From: Aliarcobacter sp.
GTDB lineage: Bacteria; Campylobacterota; Campylobacteria; Campylobacterales; Arcobacteraceae
DNA: 64,000 bases
Assembly (NCBI GenBank): GCA_028690445.1
Contig: JAQVBE010000011.1
Span: 1 to 64,000, forward strand
Reading direction: 5' to 3'
Part shown: piece by piece, positions 9,133-17,126 of the stretch
How the letters are laid out: the number at the start of each line of letters is the position of its first letter
Numbering within the stretch: position 1 is the first letter of the stretch
Made by a program: the position numbers and the translations under genes
Notes under the pieces: generated by a model
The model's input: only the letters and a program-made list of their open reading frames with translations
What the model was told of the DNA's origin: nothing
Databases searched by the model: none

Positions 9133-9873
9133 TTAAATAATTGAATATACAATTTCTGTTTTTATTTTTATTTTTTTTATCTCTTCAATTCTTAAATTTT
9201 CTACTTCCATATTCATTAGTTCATCAATTGTTTTAATACTATTTTGAGCAATAAGTTTTAAAATAATTCCTCTATAAGCTTTTGCCCAATGACTTACAAC
9301 TTTTCCATCTTTTATAAATTTCATTGTTGTATATGGTTTTTCTATTTTGTAAAACTTTTCATAAAATCCAGCTCTTAAATCTATAATATCTTCATCTTTT
9401 AGATATTCATCTAAAACTTTTGAGAAATTGTCATTATAAAATTTTTCAATCTTTAAATCAAAAAAAGTTTCACCTTGTTTTAGTTTATAATCAGGAAGCC
9501 CTAAATCCCCTGCTTTTAAAACTCCAAAAAGGTTTGAAAAAATCAAAACATTTTCATCAATATAAGCTTTTTCATTTGATTTTAATTTTGAATATTCTAA
9601 ATAATTAAAAGCAACTCCATCATATCTTTGAATTACTTTCATTGTAGGTGTTTTAAATAAATCCTTTGAATATTGTTTGATTATATCTTCTTTTTTTGTT
9701 CCAAAAAGTTTTATTAACTCATCTTTTGAAGCATTTAAAATAAAATCATTATATTGTTTTATAATTTCCATTCTTTTCTCAAAAAGTTCAGGAAATATAA
9801 AACTATTTTTATCAAAAGAAATATCATTTCCACCTATGATTTTTGTTTCACTTGGAGAAAATAGTATTTTCAT
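9133..9873 (-). CDS. yaaA: YaaA family peroxide-stress protein
   Basis: A 246-residue DUF328/UPF0246 protein. It opens MKILFSPSETK as family members do. It also carries YDGVAFNYLEY (about 84-94), the FSNLFGVLKAGD segment (about 110-121) and the C-terminal VSHWAKAYRGIILK (about 196-209). In E. coli YaaA lowers free iron and limits hydrogen peroxide damage to DNA; a DNA-binding cavity has been described. The start overlaps the stop of the SEC-C gene upstream by 4 bases, so the two are co-translated. Confidence 0.88.
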   Translation of the reverse strand: MKILFSPSETKIIGGNDISFDKNSFIFPELFEKRMEIIKQYNDFILNASKDELIKLFGTKKEDIIKQYSKDLFKTPTMKVIQRYDGVAFNYLEYSKLKSNEKAYIDENVLIFSNLFGVLKAGDLGLPDYKLKQGETFFDLKIEKFYNDNFSKVLDEYLKDEDIIDLRAGFYEKFYKIEKPYTTMKFIKDGKVVSHWAKAYRGIILKLIAQNSIKTIDELMNMEVENLRIEEIKKIKIKTEIVYSII

Positions 9874-10298
9874 TTTTTTCCTTCATCAATAAATTGTCCA
9901 TCAACATATTTCCAAATTCCTTCTACTTTTAAAAATCTACTTTTTTCAATAAATGAAATATCAGTATTATCTTGAAATAAAGTAGCTTTAAATGTTACAA
10001 AGCTTTCAGCTTGACCATCAATAAAATCTATAATTTCTAATTTATTAAAGCTTGTATTTTTAGAAAAATTCAAAATATCTTCGTTCCAAGATTTTAAATC
10101 ATTTGTAAAATCAGGATTATTTTCATGGCTTGTAAAAATTATATATTCAGCATTTAAAACAGCAAATGCACAAAATCTTGATTTCATCAGTTCAAGTGCA
10201 GTTTTTGGAGAAAAAATTTTATCGTGGAAAGGTTTGCAACATTTTTTATATTTTTTAGTAGAGCCACAGGGACAAACATTATTTGGTGAGAACTTCAA
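9870..10298 (-). CDS. YchJ-like SEC-C motif protein
   Basis: A 142-residue protein with the zinc-binding SEC-C motif at its N-terminus (VCPCGSTKKYKKCC, residues 8-21) and an NTF2-like domain beginning ALELMKSRFCAFA, as in YchJ/UPF0225. SEC-C motifs occur at the C-terminus of SecA, where they bind SecB and ribosomes. The function of YchJ-type proteins is not known. E. coli YchJ has a second C-terminal SEC-C motif that is absent here. The start appears to be TTG at 10298. Confidence 0.85.
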   Translation of the reverse strand: MKFSPNNVCPCGSTKKYKKCCKPFHDKIFSPKTALELMKSRFCAFAVLNAEYIIFTSHENNPDFTNDLKSWNEDILNFSKNTSFNKLEIIDFIDGQAESFVTFKATLFQDNTDISFIEKSRFLKVEGIWKYVDGQFIDEGKK

Positions 10299-10347
10299 AC
10301 AGAACCTTATTTACAATTTTTAAGGATTCTATCATAAATGAAGTAAA

Positions 10348-10379
10348 AATCTAAAATGAGGGAAATCCTCATTTAGATT
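10348..10379 (-). terminator. Rho-independent terminator after the ComEA-like gene
   Basis: On the minus strand AATCTAAATGAGG pairs with CCTCATTTTAGATT (one bulged base) around a 5-base loop, followed by TTTTAC. It begins at the stop codon of the ComEA-like gene. Confidence 0.7.
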
Positions 10380-10728
10380 ATAATTTAGGTACTAAATTTG
10401 TAGCTTTTTCAATTTTTTTATCAACTGCACTATTTAACTCTTTTTTCTTCTCGTCTTTTTTATCTTCAACTTTTTTATTTACTTTTTCTTTTGATACCGG
10501 ATTTGCATCTTTTACATTTCCAACAATACTATCTCCAAAACCTTTGATATTTTTTAAATCATCAGCTTTTGTGATTGTGTTTGTTTTTCGGTATTCAATA
10601 ATTTGCTCAGCTTTTTTCTCACCAATACCTTTAACACTCATTAATTCTTCTTTTGATGCTGTTTGTAAATTAATTTCTGCAAACAAAAAAGAACAACATA
10701 ACATTAATAATGCAACTAATCTTTTCAT
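10378..10728 (-). CDS. ComEA-like exported helix-hairpin-helix protein
   Basis: A 116-residue protein with a signal peptide (MKRLVALLMLCCSFLFA, residues 1-17). A double helix-hairpin-helix unit of the ComEA type follows: NLQTASKEELMSVKGIGEKKAEQIIEYR (20-47) and LKNIKGFGDSIV (58-69). The last 40 residues are Lys-rich and highly charged. ComEA proteins bind incoming double-stranded DNA in the periplasm during natural transformation. Short stand-alone copies like this are widespread in the Campylobacterota. No other competence gene is nearby. Confidence 0.85.
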   Translation of the reverse strand: MKRLVALLMLCCSFLFAEINLQTASKEELMSVKGIGEKKAEQIIEYRKTNTITKADDLKNIKGFGDSIVGNVKDANPVSKEKVNKKVEDKKDEKKKELNSAVDKKIEKATNLVPKL

Positions 10729-10794
10729 TTTTTATCCTTTTAAAATGGTTTAAATGATTATAACAAAATAATTTTAAAAGACATTAATTTCTTC

Positions 10795-11442
10795 TTAATT
10801 ATTTATATAAAGTTTTAATTTTGGATAATCTAGTATCTTTATATACCCATTTTCATTTTGGATAACTTCTTCTTTTTTTAGTTTTGCAAGTTTTCTTGAA
10901 AAAGTTTCTGGTGTAATATTTAATATTTGAGCAATTTTAACTTGCTTTAAATTTATTAGTATTGATTCATTATCAACTAAAAATTTAGCAATTTTTTCTA
11001 TACTATTTGAACTTATATTATAGTTTATAAAACTCTCTAATGCTTTTATTTTTTTTGTTAATGATTTTATAAAAAATATTGAAATTTCAGGTTTTAATAA
11101 AAACTCTTTTTTAAATTTTTCATAATCTATTAATAATACTTCAGCTTTAGTTTCAAATGAACAATTTGCAGGAAATCTCATCTCTTCATAATTTACAATT
11201 TCTGCAATTAAAGATGGAGCCATTAAATTATGAATTATTACTTCATTGTCTTTGTGGTCGTATGTATAAAGTTTTGCTATACCTTTTATTAATAAATGTA
11301 AATATTTAGCTTCGTCACCTTTATAAAAAAGAATTTCATCTTTATTGAAATATTTTTTTACACTTATCTCTTTTAATCTAATAAGCTCTTCTTCCTTTAG
11401 GAAACTAAAAAAATAAAAATCTTCTAATCCTGTTTTTTCCAC
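10795..11442 (-). CDS. Crp/Fnr family transcriptional regulator
   Basis: A 215-residue regulator with an N-terminal cyclic-nucleotide-type barrel (about 10-125; DEILFYKGDEAKYLHLLIKG) and a C-terminal winged helix whose recognition helix is ITPETFSRKLAKLKKEEVI (about 171-189). It has only one cysteine in the sensor half, so it is not an oxygen-sensing 4Fe-4S FNR. It may belong to the NssR/HcpR-like group that senses nitrosative stress, which the divergent YgbA-like gene would support. The start is GTG with AAGG upstream. A TTGAT-N4-GTCAA site lies 15 bases upstream of the start. Confidence 0.85.
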   Translation of the reverse strand: MEKTGLEDFYFFSFLKEEELIRLKEISVKKYFNKDEILFYKGDEAKYLHLLIKGIAKLYTYDHKDNEVIIHNLMAPSLIAEIVNYEEMRFPANCSFETKAEVLLIDYEKFKKEFLLKPEISIFFIKSLTKKIKALESFINYNISSNSIEKIAKFLVDNESILINLKQVKIAQILNITPETFSRKLAKLKKEEVIQNENGYIKILDYPKLKLYINN

Positions 11443-11456
11443 TATTTGCCTTTTTA

Positions 11457-11470
11457 TTGATTGTTGTCAA
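11457..11470. promoter_or_regulatory. FNR-like operator between crp/fnr-type gene and ygbA-like gene
   Basis: TTGAT (11457-11461), four bases and GTCAA (11466-11470) match the Crp/Fnr dyad TTGAT-N4-ATCAA at nine of ten positions. It lies 15 bases upstream of the regulator's start codon and 87 bases upstream of the YgbA-like gene. It could serve autoregulation and activation of the divergent gene. Confidence 0.5.
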
Positions 11471-11517
11471 GGTCTATTTCCGCGTTTTATGTAAAAATAT
11501 CAAAAATTAAGTTAGAT

Positions 11518-11534
11518 AGGATAATTATTATCCT
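11518..11534. promoter_or_regulatory. perfect 17-bp palindrome, Fur-type 7-1-7 layout
   Basis: AGGATAAT, a central T and ATTATCCT form a perfect palindrome 22 bases upstream of the YgbA-like start. The core GATAAT-N-ATTATC equals the inner part of the 7-1-7 Fur/PerR motif (TGATAAT-N-ATTATCA). The binding protein is not known; a Fur-family repressor is the best guess. Confidence 0.5.
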
Positions 11535-11556
11535 AACTTTAAAAAAGAGTAAAATC

Positions 11557-11904
11557 ATGACTAATGAAAAATTTGAAATAGAAATAAATACTTTAAAAAA
11601 CTTTTTTGAAACTTATTGTCACAATAAACATGGAAACCAAGAAACAAAAAATATTACCCTTGAATATAAATCAAATTCTTTTAATATTGAATTGAGTTTA
11701 TGCAAAGAGTGTACAGAATCTATAAACTACTCATTTTCAAGACTTCAGCAATGTCCACATGAAATAAAACCTAGATGTAGAAAATGTCCAAATCCATGTT
11801 ATGAAAAACCTCAGTGGAAAAATATGGCTAAAATGATGATTTATTCAGCGATGAAATTATCTCTTTCTAAAATGAAAACTAGACTTTCAAATATTTTTTC
11901 ATAG
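11557..11904 (+). CDS. YgbA-like nitrous oxide-stimulated promoter family protein
   Basis: A 115-residue protein matching the YgbA_NO family. It shows the Cys/His pattern ETYCHNKHG, LCKECTESINYSFSRLQQCPH, then KPRCRKCPNPCYE, and a basic C-terminus rich in Met and Lys. These conserved cysteines probably bind metal or an Fe-S cluster. In enteric bacteria ygbA is induced by nitric oxide and aids recovery from nitrosative stress. The frame is open upstream to 11461, but only ATG 11557 gives the family N-terminus, and it lies directly behind the 11518-11534 palindrome. It is divergent from a Crp/Fnr gene. Confidence 0.8.
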   Translation: MTNEKFEIEINTLKNFFETYCHNKHGNQETKNITLEYKSNSFNIELSLCKECTESINYSFSRLQQCPHEIKPRCRKCPNPCYEKPQWKNMAKMMIYSAMKLSLSKMKTRLSNIFS

Positions 11905-11908
11905 CATT

Positions 11909-12556
11909 TTACCAATTTATCTCTTTTTTTCCTAAACTTTTTAATATGTTATTTGTTTTGGAAAAATGCTTACATCCAAAAAAACCACGATAAGATGAAA
12001 GTGGACTTGGATGTGGAGCAGTTAAAATATGATGTTTTTTTGTATTAATTAATTTTGACTTTGAAATTGCAGGACTTCCCCAAAGTAAAAAAACTACATT
12101 TTCACAATTATCACTTATATATTTGATTATATTATCTGTAAAAATTTCCCATCCAAGTTTATGATGTGACTTAGGAAGTGATTCTTCAACTGTTAAAATC
12201 GTATTTAAAAGTAATACTCCATCTTTTGCCCAAGGAGTTAAATCTCCGTTTGTACAAATAGAATCCTTTTGTAAATCATCTTTTATTTCTTTTAAAATAT
12301 TCATCATTGATGGTGGATTTTTTATCTCTTTTGGTGTTGAAAATGATAATCCTTGAGCTTGTCCCAAACCATGATATGGATCTTGTCCTAAAATTACAAC
12401 TTTTAAATTTTCTATTTTAGATAAAGAAAAAGCTTTAAATATATTTTGTTTCTCAGGAAAAACTATACTTGTTTCATATCTTTTATCAATTTCTCTTTTT
12501 AAACTTTGATAATAAGTTTTTTGTTTTTCATTTTCAATAATTTCTTCCCAATTCAT
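11909..12556 (-). CDS. ung: uracil-DNA glycosylase
   Basis: A 215-residue family 1 UDG that removes uracil from DNA to start base excision repair. The water-activating loop is VILGQDPYHG with catalytic Asp59, LSFS follows, and the DNA-intercalation loop HPSPLSSYRGFFG is present near residue 180. The length is typical. It stands 74 bases downstream of the aldehyde dehydrogenase gene but behind that operon's terminator, so it probably has its own promoter. Confidence 0.97.
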   Translation of the reverse strand: MNWEEIIENEKQKTYYQSLKREIDKRYETSIVFPEKQNIFKAFSLSKIENLKVVILGQDPYHGLGQAQGLSFSTPKEIKNPPSMMNILKEIKDDLQKDSICTNGDLTPWAKDGVLLLNTILTVEESLPKSHHKLGWEIFTDNIIKYISDNCENVVFLLWGSPAISKSKLINTKKHHILTAPHPSPLSSYRGFFGCKHFSKTNNILKSLGKKEINW

Positions 12557-12584
12557 AATTATCCTATTATTTTTTTGAAATAAA

Positions 12585-12613
12585 AAAAGCTAAGGTTAAA
12601 AACCTTAGCTTTT
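12585..12613 (-). terminator. Rho-independent terminator of the aldehyde dehydrogenase operon
   Basis: AAAAGCTAAGGTT and AACCTTAGCTTTT form a perfect 13-base stem with a 3-base loop. On the minus strand it is followed by a T run. It lies 18 bases after the aldehyde dehydrogenase stop. Confidence 0.9.
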
Positions 12614-12630
12614 ACAAATTTTGCTATTTT

Positions 12631-14022
12631 TTATAAAACAGGTGATTTAATTACCATCATTTTTTCATTTGACATTTCTTCCATAGAATGAGGAATTCCG
12701 CCCATTCCAAGTCCAGAAACTCTAGCTCCACCAAATGGCATCCAATCTACTCTAAAGGCAGTATGGTCATTTACCATAACAGCAGTTGCATTTAATCTTT
12801 TTACTGCTTTTAAAGCTGTGTCTATATTTTTTGTAAATACAGCTGCTTGAAAAGATACTTCTAATGAATTTGCTCTTGCAATTGCTTCATCTAAAGTTTT
12901 GTACGAATAAATACAAACAACTGGTCCAAATATTTCTTTTTGAGAGATAATTGCATCTTCACTAGGATTTAAAATAACAGTTGGTTCAAAACACGAATTT
13001 CCTATTCTTTTTCCACCTGTTAAAATTGTTGCACCTTTTGCAATAGCATCATTTACCCATTCTTCTACTCTGTTTACTTCATCGTGATTAATAAGTGGTC
13101 CAACTTCAGTTTTTGTGTCTAATTGATCACCAACAACTAATTTTGATGCAACTGCTGCTAATTTATTTGCAACTTCGTCAAAGATTGTTTCTTGAACATA
13201 AATTCTTTGAACAGATACACAAACTTGTCCAGCATGGTAAAAACCACCTTTTGCAAGTGCAGGAATCATATCATGAATATCAGCATCAGCTTCAACAATA
13301 ACAGGAGCAACTCCACCGTGTTCTAAAGCAACTCTAGTTCCTGGACTAACTTTTGAATTTAAATACCAACCAACTGGTCCTGAACCTATAAATGTTAAAA
13401 AGTTGGTTTTTGGACTTGTAGCTAATAATTCTCCACCTTTTCTATCACAAACAACTGCTTGTGCCCATCCTTTTGGAAGTCCTGCTTCTTCAAGAATCTC
13501 TACAAGTCTAATTGCACTCATTGGAGTTTGAGTAGCTGGTCTAATAATTACTGGGCAACCAACAGCAAGTGCAGGAATAACTTGATGAACTGCTAAGTTA
13601 AATGGGTGATTAAATGCAGAAATTGCAGCAACAACTCCTATTGGTTCTTTAAAAGTATAAGCCATCCTATTTGCACTTGTACTTGTATGTCCCATTGCTA
13701 TTTCTTTACCTTCATATACACTTAGGTGTTCAATCGCAATTTTAATTCCATTAATAGCTCTTAGAATTTCAACTTTTGAGTCAATATAAGGCTTTCCACC
13801 TTCACTTGCGCAAAGGATTGTAAGCTCTTCAACTTGAGAAGACATAATTTTCATTACATTTTCTAAAATCTCAACTCTTTTATATCTTGGTAACCAGTTA
13901 GCTGTATCTAAAAAAGTCTTATGAGCTAAATCAATAGCACCTTCTACTTCTTCAAATGTACTAAACTTTACTGTTCCAACAACTTTACCATCAAATGGTG
14001 ATGTTACTTCTATTGTACTCAT
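12631..14022 (-). CDS. NAD(P)-dependent aldehyde dehydrogenase
   Basis: A 463-residue aldehyde dehydrogenase. Seen are the oxyanion Asn region AISAFNHPFNLA (about 134-145), the cofactor loop FIGSGPVG (about 212-219), the general-base Glu in ALEHGG (about 232-237) and the nucleophile Cys in AGQVCVSVQR (about 264-273), as well as the C-terminal MPFGGARVSG. It resembles the lactaldehyde/glycolaldehyde or non-phosphorylating glyceraldehyde-phosphate group, but the substrate cannot be fixed. It begins 18 bases after the TPP-dependent enzyme upstream and ends in a strong terminator, forming a two-gene operon. The partner could supply an aldehyde or alpha-keto product. Confidence 0.87.
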   Translation of the reverse strand: MSTIEVTSPFDGKVVGTVKFSTFEEVEGAIDLAHKTFLDTANWLPRYKRVEILENVMKIMSSQVEELTILCASEGGKPYIDSKVEILRAINGIKIAIEHLSVYEGKEIAMGHTSTSANRMAYTFKEPIGVVAAISAFNHPFNLAVHQVIPALAVGCPVIIRPATQTPMSAIRLVEILEEAGLPKGWAQAVVCDRKGGELLATSPKTNFLTFIGSGPVGWYLNSKVSPGTRVALEHGGVAPVIVEADADIHDMIPALAKGGFYHAGQVCVSVQRIYVQETIFDEVANKLAAVASKLVVGDQLDTKTEVGPLINHDEVNRVEEWVNDAIAKGATILTGGKRIGNSCFEPTVILNPSEDAIISQKEIFGPVVCIYSYKTLDEAIARANSLEVSFQAAVFTKNIDTALKAVKRLNATAVMVNDHTAFRVDWMPFGGARVSGLGMGGIPHSMEEMSNEKMMVIKSPVL

Positions 14023-14040
14023 ATTTTTCCTTTCAAATTT

Positions 14041-15687
14041 TTATATTAAACATTGTTTTTTAGCTAATAAATCATTTAAAATTGCATGATTTAAAGAGTA
14101 ATCTACTGCTAAATCAATTAAATGTACACCTTTACTGTTTACACATTTTTCTAAAGTTTCTGCAAAATCTTCACAAGATGTTGGTCTATAACCATGCGCA
14201 CCATAAGCTTCAGCATATTTAACAAAATCAGGATTTCCTAAATCTAAACCAAATGTTTCAAATCCCATTCCTGTTTGTTTCCATTTAATCATTCCATAAG
14301 CATTATCATTTAAAATAATTACAGTTAAATCAAGTCCAAGTCTAACAGCTGTTTCCATTTCTTGCGAATTCATCATAAATCCACCATCACCACAAACTGC
14401 AACAACTTTTTTATCAGGATTAATCATTTTTGCAGCCATTCCAGATGGAAGCCCAGCACCCATAGTCGCTAATGCATTATCAAGTAATAATGTATTTGGT
14501 TGAGCACATCTATAGTTTCTTGCAAACCAGATTTTATAAACACCATTATCAAGTGTTACAATATCCTCAGCAGCTAACGTTTGTCTAATAGTTCTTACAG
14601 CTCTTTGAGGTAAGATTGGGAATCTTGTATCTCCAAAGTATTTATTTAAATGCGTTTTAATCTCATCAACCATTCTAATATAATATTCAAAATCCCAATG
14701 TTCTTGAGGAGAAATTGCAGTTGTTAAACTTGTAATATTTGAAGCAATATCACCCACAACATCTAGTTGAGGGAAATATGTATCATCTACATCTGATGGT
14801 GAGAAGTTAACATGAATAACTTTTGTAGCATCAGGTGTATTTTCCATAAAAAATGGTGGTTTTTCAATAACATCATGTCCAACATTAATAATTAAATCAG
14901 CTCTTTCAATTGCGCAGTGAATAAAGTCATCTTTAGATAATGCAGCAGTTGATAAACAAAGTTTATGATTTTCATCAATAACACCTTTTCCCATTTGTGT
15001 AGAGAAAAATGGAATTCCAGTTTCATTAACGAAATCTGTTAAAGCTGTTCCAATTCTTGTTCTATTTGCACCCGCTCCAACTAGTAATAATGGTCTTTTT
15101 GCATTTTCAATCATTTTAACTGCATCAGCAATAGTGTCTTTTCCAGCTTTTGGATATTTGAACTCTTTTACAGGGTAAATATTAAATTCAACTTCTTCAG
15201 CTGCAATATCCTCAGGTAATTCAATATGAACGGCACCTGGTCTCTCAGTTGTAGCTATTTTAAATGCTTCTCTTACCATTGATGGAATATTATTTCCATT
15301 AACAACTTGTTTTGCATATTTAGTCATAGGTTTCATCATACCAACGATATCGATAATTTGAAATCTTCCTTGTTTAGATTTTTTGATTGGTTTTTGTCCC
15401 GTAATCATCATCATAGGCATTCCACCAAGTTGTGCATAAGCTGCACTTGTTGCGAAATTTGTAGCTCCAGGGCCAAGAGTTGATAAACAAACTCCAACTT
15501 TTCCAGTTAATCTTCCATAAGTAGCTGCCATAAATCCAGCACCTTGCTCATGTCTTGTAAGAATTAATTTAATATTTGAAGTTCGTAGGGCATCAAGAAA
15601 ATCAAGATTTTCTTCACCTGGAATTCCAAAAATATATTCAACACCTTCGTTTTCTAACGCTTTTACAAATAATTCTGATGCGTTCAT
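14041..15687 (-). CDS. acetolactate-synthase-like TPP-dependent enzyme
   Basis: A 548-residue protein with the three domains of the acetohydroxyacid synthase family. The TPP-activating Glu is in LTRHEQGAGFMAATYGRL (about 40-57), the middle domain begins about residue 185, and the Mg/TPP motif GDGGFMMNSQEMETA runs to LNDNAYG near residue 430-460. It starts GIPGEENLDFLDAL, unlike the biosynthetic IlvB. No small regulatory subunit (ilvN/ilvH) is beside it, and an aldehyde dehydrogenase follows. It may therefore be a catabolic enzyme or act on another keto acid. GGAG precedes the ATG. Its upstream region carries two inverted-repeat sites. Confidence 0.8.
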   Translation of the reverse strand: MNASELFVKALENEGVEYIFGIPGEENLDFLDALRTSNIKLILTRHEQGAGFMAATYGRLTGKVGVCLSTLGPGATNFATSAAYAQLGGMPMMMITGQKPIKKSKQGRFQIIDIVGMMKPMTKYAKQVVNGNNIPSMVREAFKIATTERPGAVHIELPEDIAAEEVEFNIYPVKEFKYPKAGKDTIADAVKMIENAKRPLLLVGAGANRTRIGTALTDFVNETGIPFFSTQMGKGVIDENHKLCLSTAALSKDDFIHCAIERADLIINVGHDVIEKPPFFMENTPDATKVIHVNFSPSDVDDTYFPQLDVVGDIASNITSLTTAISPQEHWDFEYYIRMVDEIKTHLNKYFGDTRFPILPQRAVRTIRQTLAAEDIVTLDNGVYKIWFARNYRCAQPNTLLLDNALATMGAGLPSGMAAKMINPDKKVVAVCGDGGFMMNSQEMETAVRLGLDLTVIILNDNAYGMIKWKQTGMGFETFGLDLGNPDFVKYAEAYGAHGYRPTSCEDFAETLEKCVNSKGVHLIDLAVDYSLNHAILNDLLAKKQCLI

Positions 15688-15718
15688 TTTATATACTCCA
15701 TTTTGTTTTCTAAAAATA

Positions 15719-15778
15719 ACTATTGATAATCATATTCAACATCTATTAAAAAATTGTTTATATTCTATCGATTATCAA
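15719..15778. promoter_or_regulatory. paired TTGATAATC sites upstream of the TPP-enzyme operon
   Basis: TTGATAATC (15723-15731) recurs in inverse orientation as GATTATCAA (15770-15778). The first copy, extended to 15719-15737, matches the classic Fur box at 14 of 19 positions by eye. Both lie in the space between the divergent TPP-enzyme gene and lemA. Which gene is controlled, and by what, is unknown. Confidence 0.4.
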
Positions 15779-15786
15779 ATAAAAAT

Positions 15787-15806
15787 TTGTGTATATTTTT
15801 ACACAA
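15787..15806. promoter_or_regulatory. inverted repeat TTGTGTA-N6-TACACAA
   Basis: A perfect 7-base dyad around TATTTT, of the size of an operator. It resembles Crp/HcpR-type sites, but the spacing of the TGTG and CACA cores is two bases longer than in the E. coli CRP site. It lies about 100 bases from both divergent starts (TPP enzyme and lemA). Confidence 0.4.
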
Positions 15807-15915
15807 AAGCGATTATAGTTTATTACTGCTTAATATAATAATCTTATTACGTAATACTTTATAACAAATTAATGATATTTTTTATACTATCTCTAAATTT
15901 CTTAAAAGGTCAAAT

Positions 15916-16509
15916 ATGAAAAAAATTCTTATCTTAATTATTCTTGTTATTATCGTTCCTTTGATTTATCTAATAATTTCAAACTACAATAATATTCCAA
16001 AACTCGATGAAAATGTAAAAGAGAAATGGTCTCAAGTTCAAAACCAATATAAAAGAAGAGCCGATTTAATTCCAAATTTAGTTGAAACGGTAAAAGCTTA
16101 TGCACAACATGAAAAAAGCACTTTCACAGAAGTTACAGAAGCTAGAAGTAAAGTTTCTCAAATGAATATAAATGCTGATAGTTTAAATAATCCTGAGTTA
16201 ATGCAACAATTTTCAAATGCTCAAACAGATCTTTCAAGTGCTTTATCAAAACTTATGGTTGTTGTTGAAAAATATCCTGAGTTAAAAGCAAATGAAAATT
16301 TCAAAGCACTTCAATCACAACTTGAGGGAACAGAAAACAGAATTACAATTGCACGAAAAGATTTTATTGAAGCAGTTAAACTTTATAACTTAGAGTTACG
16401 AACAATGCCTGGAAAACTTGTAGCTGCAATTGCTCATCCAGAAGCTCAAATAAAAGAAACTTTTACTGCAAGTGAAGCTGAACAAGAAGCTCCAAAAGTA
16501 AAATTCTAA
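15916..16509 (+). CDS. lemA: LemA family protein
   Basis: A 197-residue protein with one N-terminal membrane helix (residues 4-22) followed by a helical bundle. The family signature WSQVQNQYKRRADLIPNLVETVKAYA (about 38-63) and the later ENRITIARKDFIEAVKLYN are clear. LemA proteins are membrane-anchored with the bundle outside the membrane; their role is unclear. They are repeatedly found beside TPM-domain genes, as here. AAAAGG precedes the ATG. The final A of its stop codon is the first base of the next start codon. Confidence 0.92.
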   Translation: MKKILILIILVIIVPLIYLIISNYNNIPKLDENVKEKWSQVQNQYKRRADLIPNLVETVKAYAQHEKSTFTEVTEARSKVSQMNINADSLNNPELMQQFSNAQTDLSSALSKLMVVVEKYPELKANENFKALQSQLEGTENRITIARKDFIEAVKLYNLELRTMPGKLVAAIAHPEAQIKETFTASEAEQEAPKVKF

Positions 16510-17126
16510 TGATTTTAAAAGATAGTGAAAAAGAACTAATTTCTAAAGAGATAGAAAATCTTGAGAAATCAAGTTCAGCTCAACTTGTAGCTGTTATAGC
16601 AAAAAGAAGTTCAAACTATAAATATGCTTCTTTGATGATTTGTGTATTTTTTGTTTTTTTGGTTTCTTTTGTTCTATTTTTTATAAAAGAAGTCTCAACT
16701 TTGGAGTTATTACAATATCAACTTCTAACCTTTGTTGGTATAAATCTTCTTTTTGAAAAGTTTGATAATTTGATTTTAAAAATTCTTCCACGAAATTATA
16801 AACAAAGAAAAGCCTCTTTATATGCAAAAGAACAATTTAGTAACTTAGGATTAAGTAGAACAAAATCTAAACAAGCAATTATGTTTTTTGTAAGTTTTGA
16901 TGAGAGATATGTAAAAATTATCACTGATAACAAAATATCACAAGAAATTCCAAATGAGTTTTGGCAACAGTTAGTTTTTGAATTTGCAGAAGATGTAAAA
17001 AGAGAAGATTTTCTAAACGGTTATTTAAAAGCAATAAGAACTTCAAAAGCAATTTTAATAAAACATTTTCCTATTCAAAAAGATAGTGAAAATGAACTAT
17101 CAAATGAAGTAATCGAGTTATCATGA
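16509..17126 (+). CDS. TPM-domain membrane protein
   Basis: A 205-residue protein with an N-terminal start of a TPM domain (KELISKEIENLEKSSSAQLVAVIAKRSSNY). Two membrane helices follow (about 40-75), and then a cytoplasmic-looking segment with FVSFDERYVKIITDNKISQ. It resembles the second, signal-peptide-less TPM protein that commonly sits between lemA and the larger ygcG-like gene. TPM domains have been linked to phosphatase activity and photosystem repair in plants, but the bacterial role is not known. It overlaps lemA by 1 base and the next gene by 4. Confidence 0.8.
   Translation: MILKDSEKELISKEIENLEKSSSAQLVAVIAKRSSNYKYASLMICVFFVFLVSFVLFFIKEVSTLELLQYQLLTFVGINLLFEKFDNLILKILPRNYKQRKASLYAKEQFSNLGLSRTKSKQAIMFFVSFDERYVKIITDNKISQEIPNEFWQQLVFEFAEDVKREDFLNGYLKAIRTSKAILIKHFPIQKDSENELSNEVIELS

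Noticed and set aside
9420..9892. Small plus-strand frames opposite yaaA
   Set aside because: Low-complexity antisense frames with no family features; the minus-strand yaaA is convincing.
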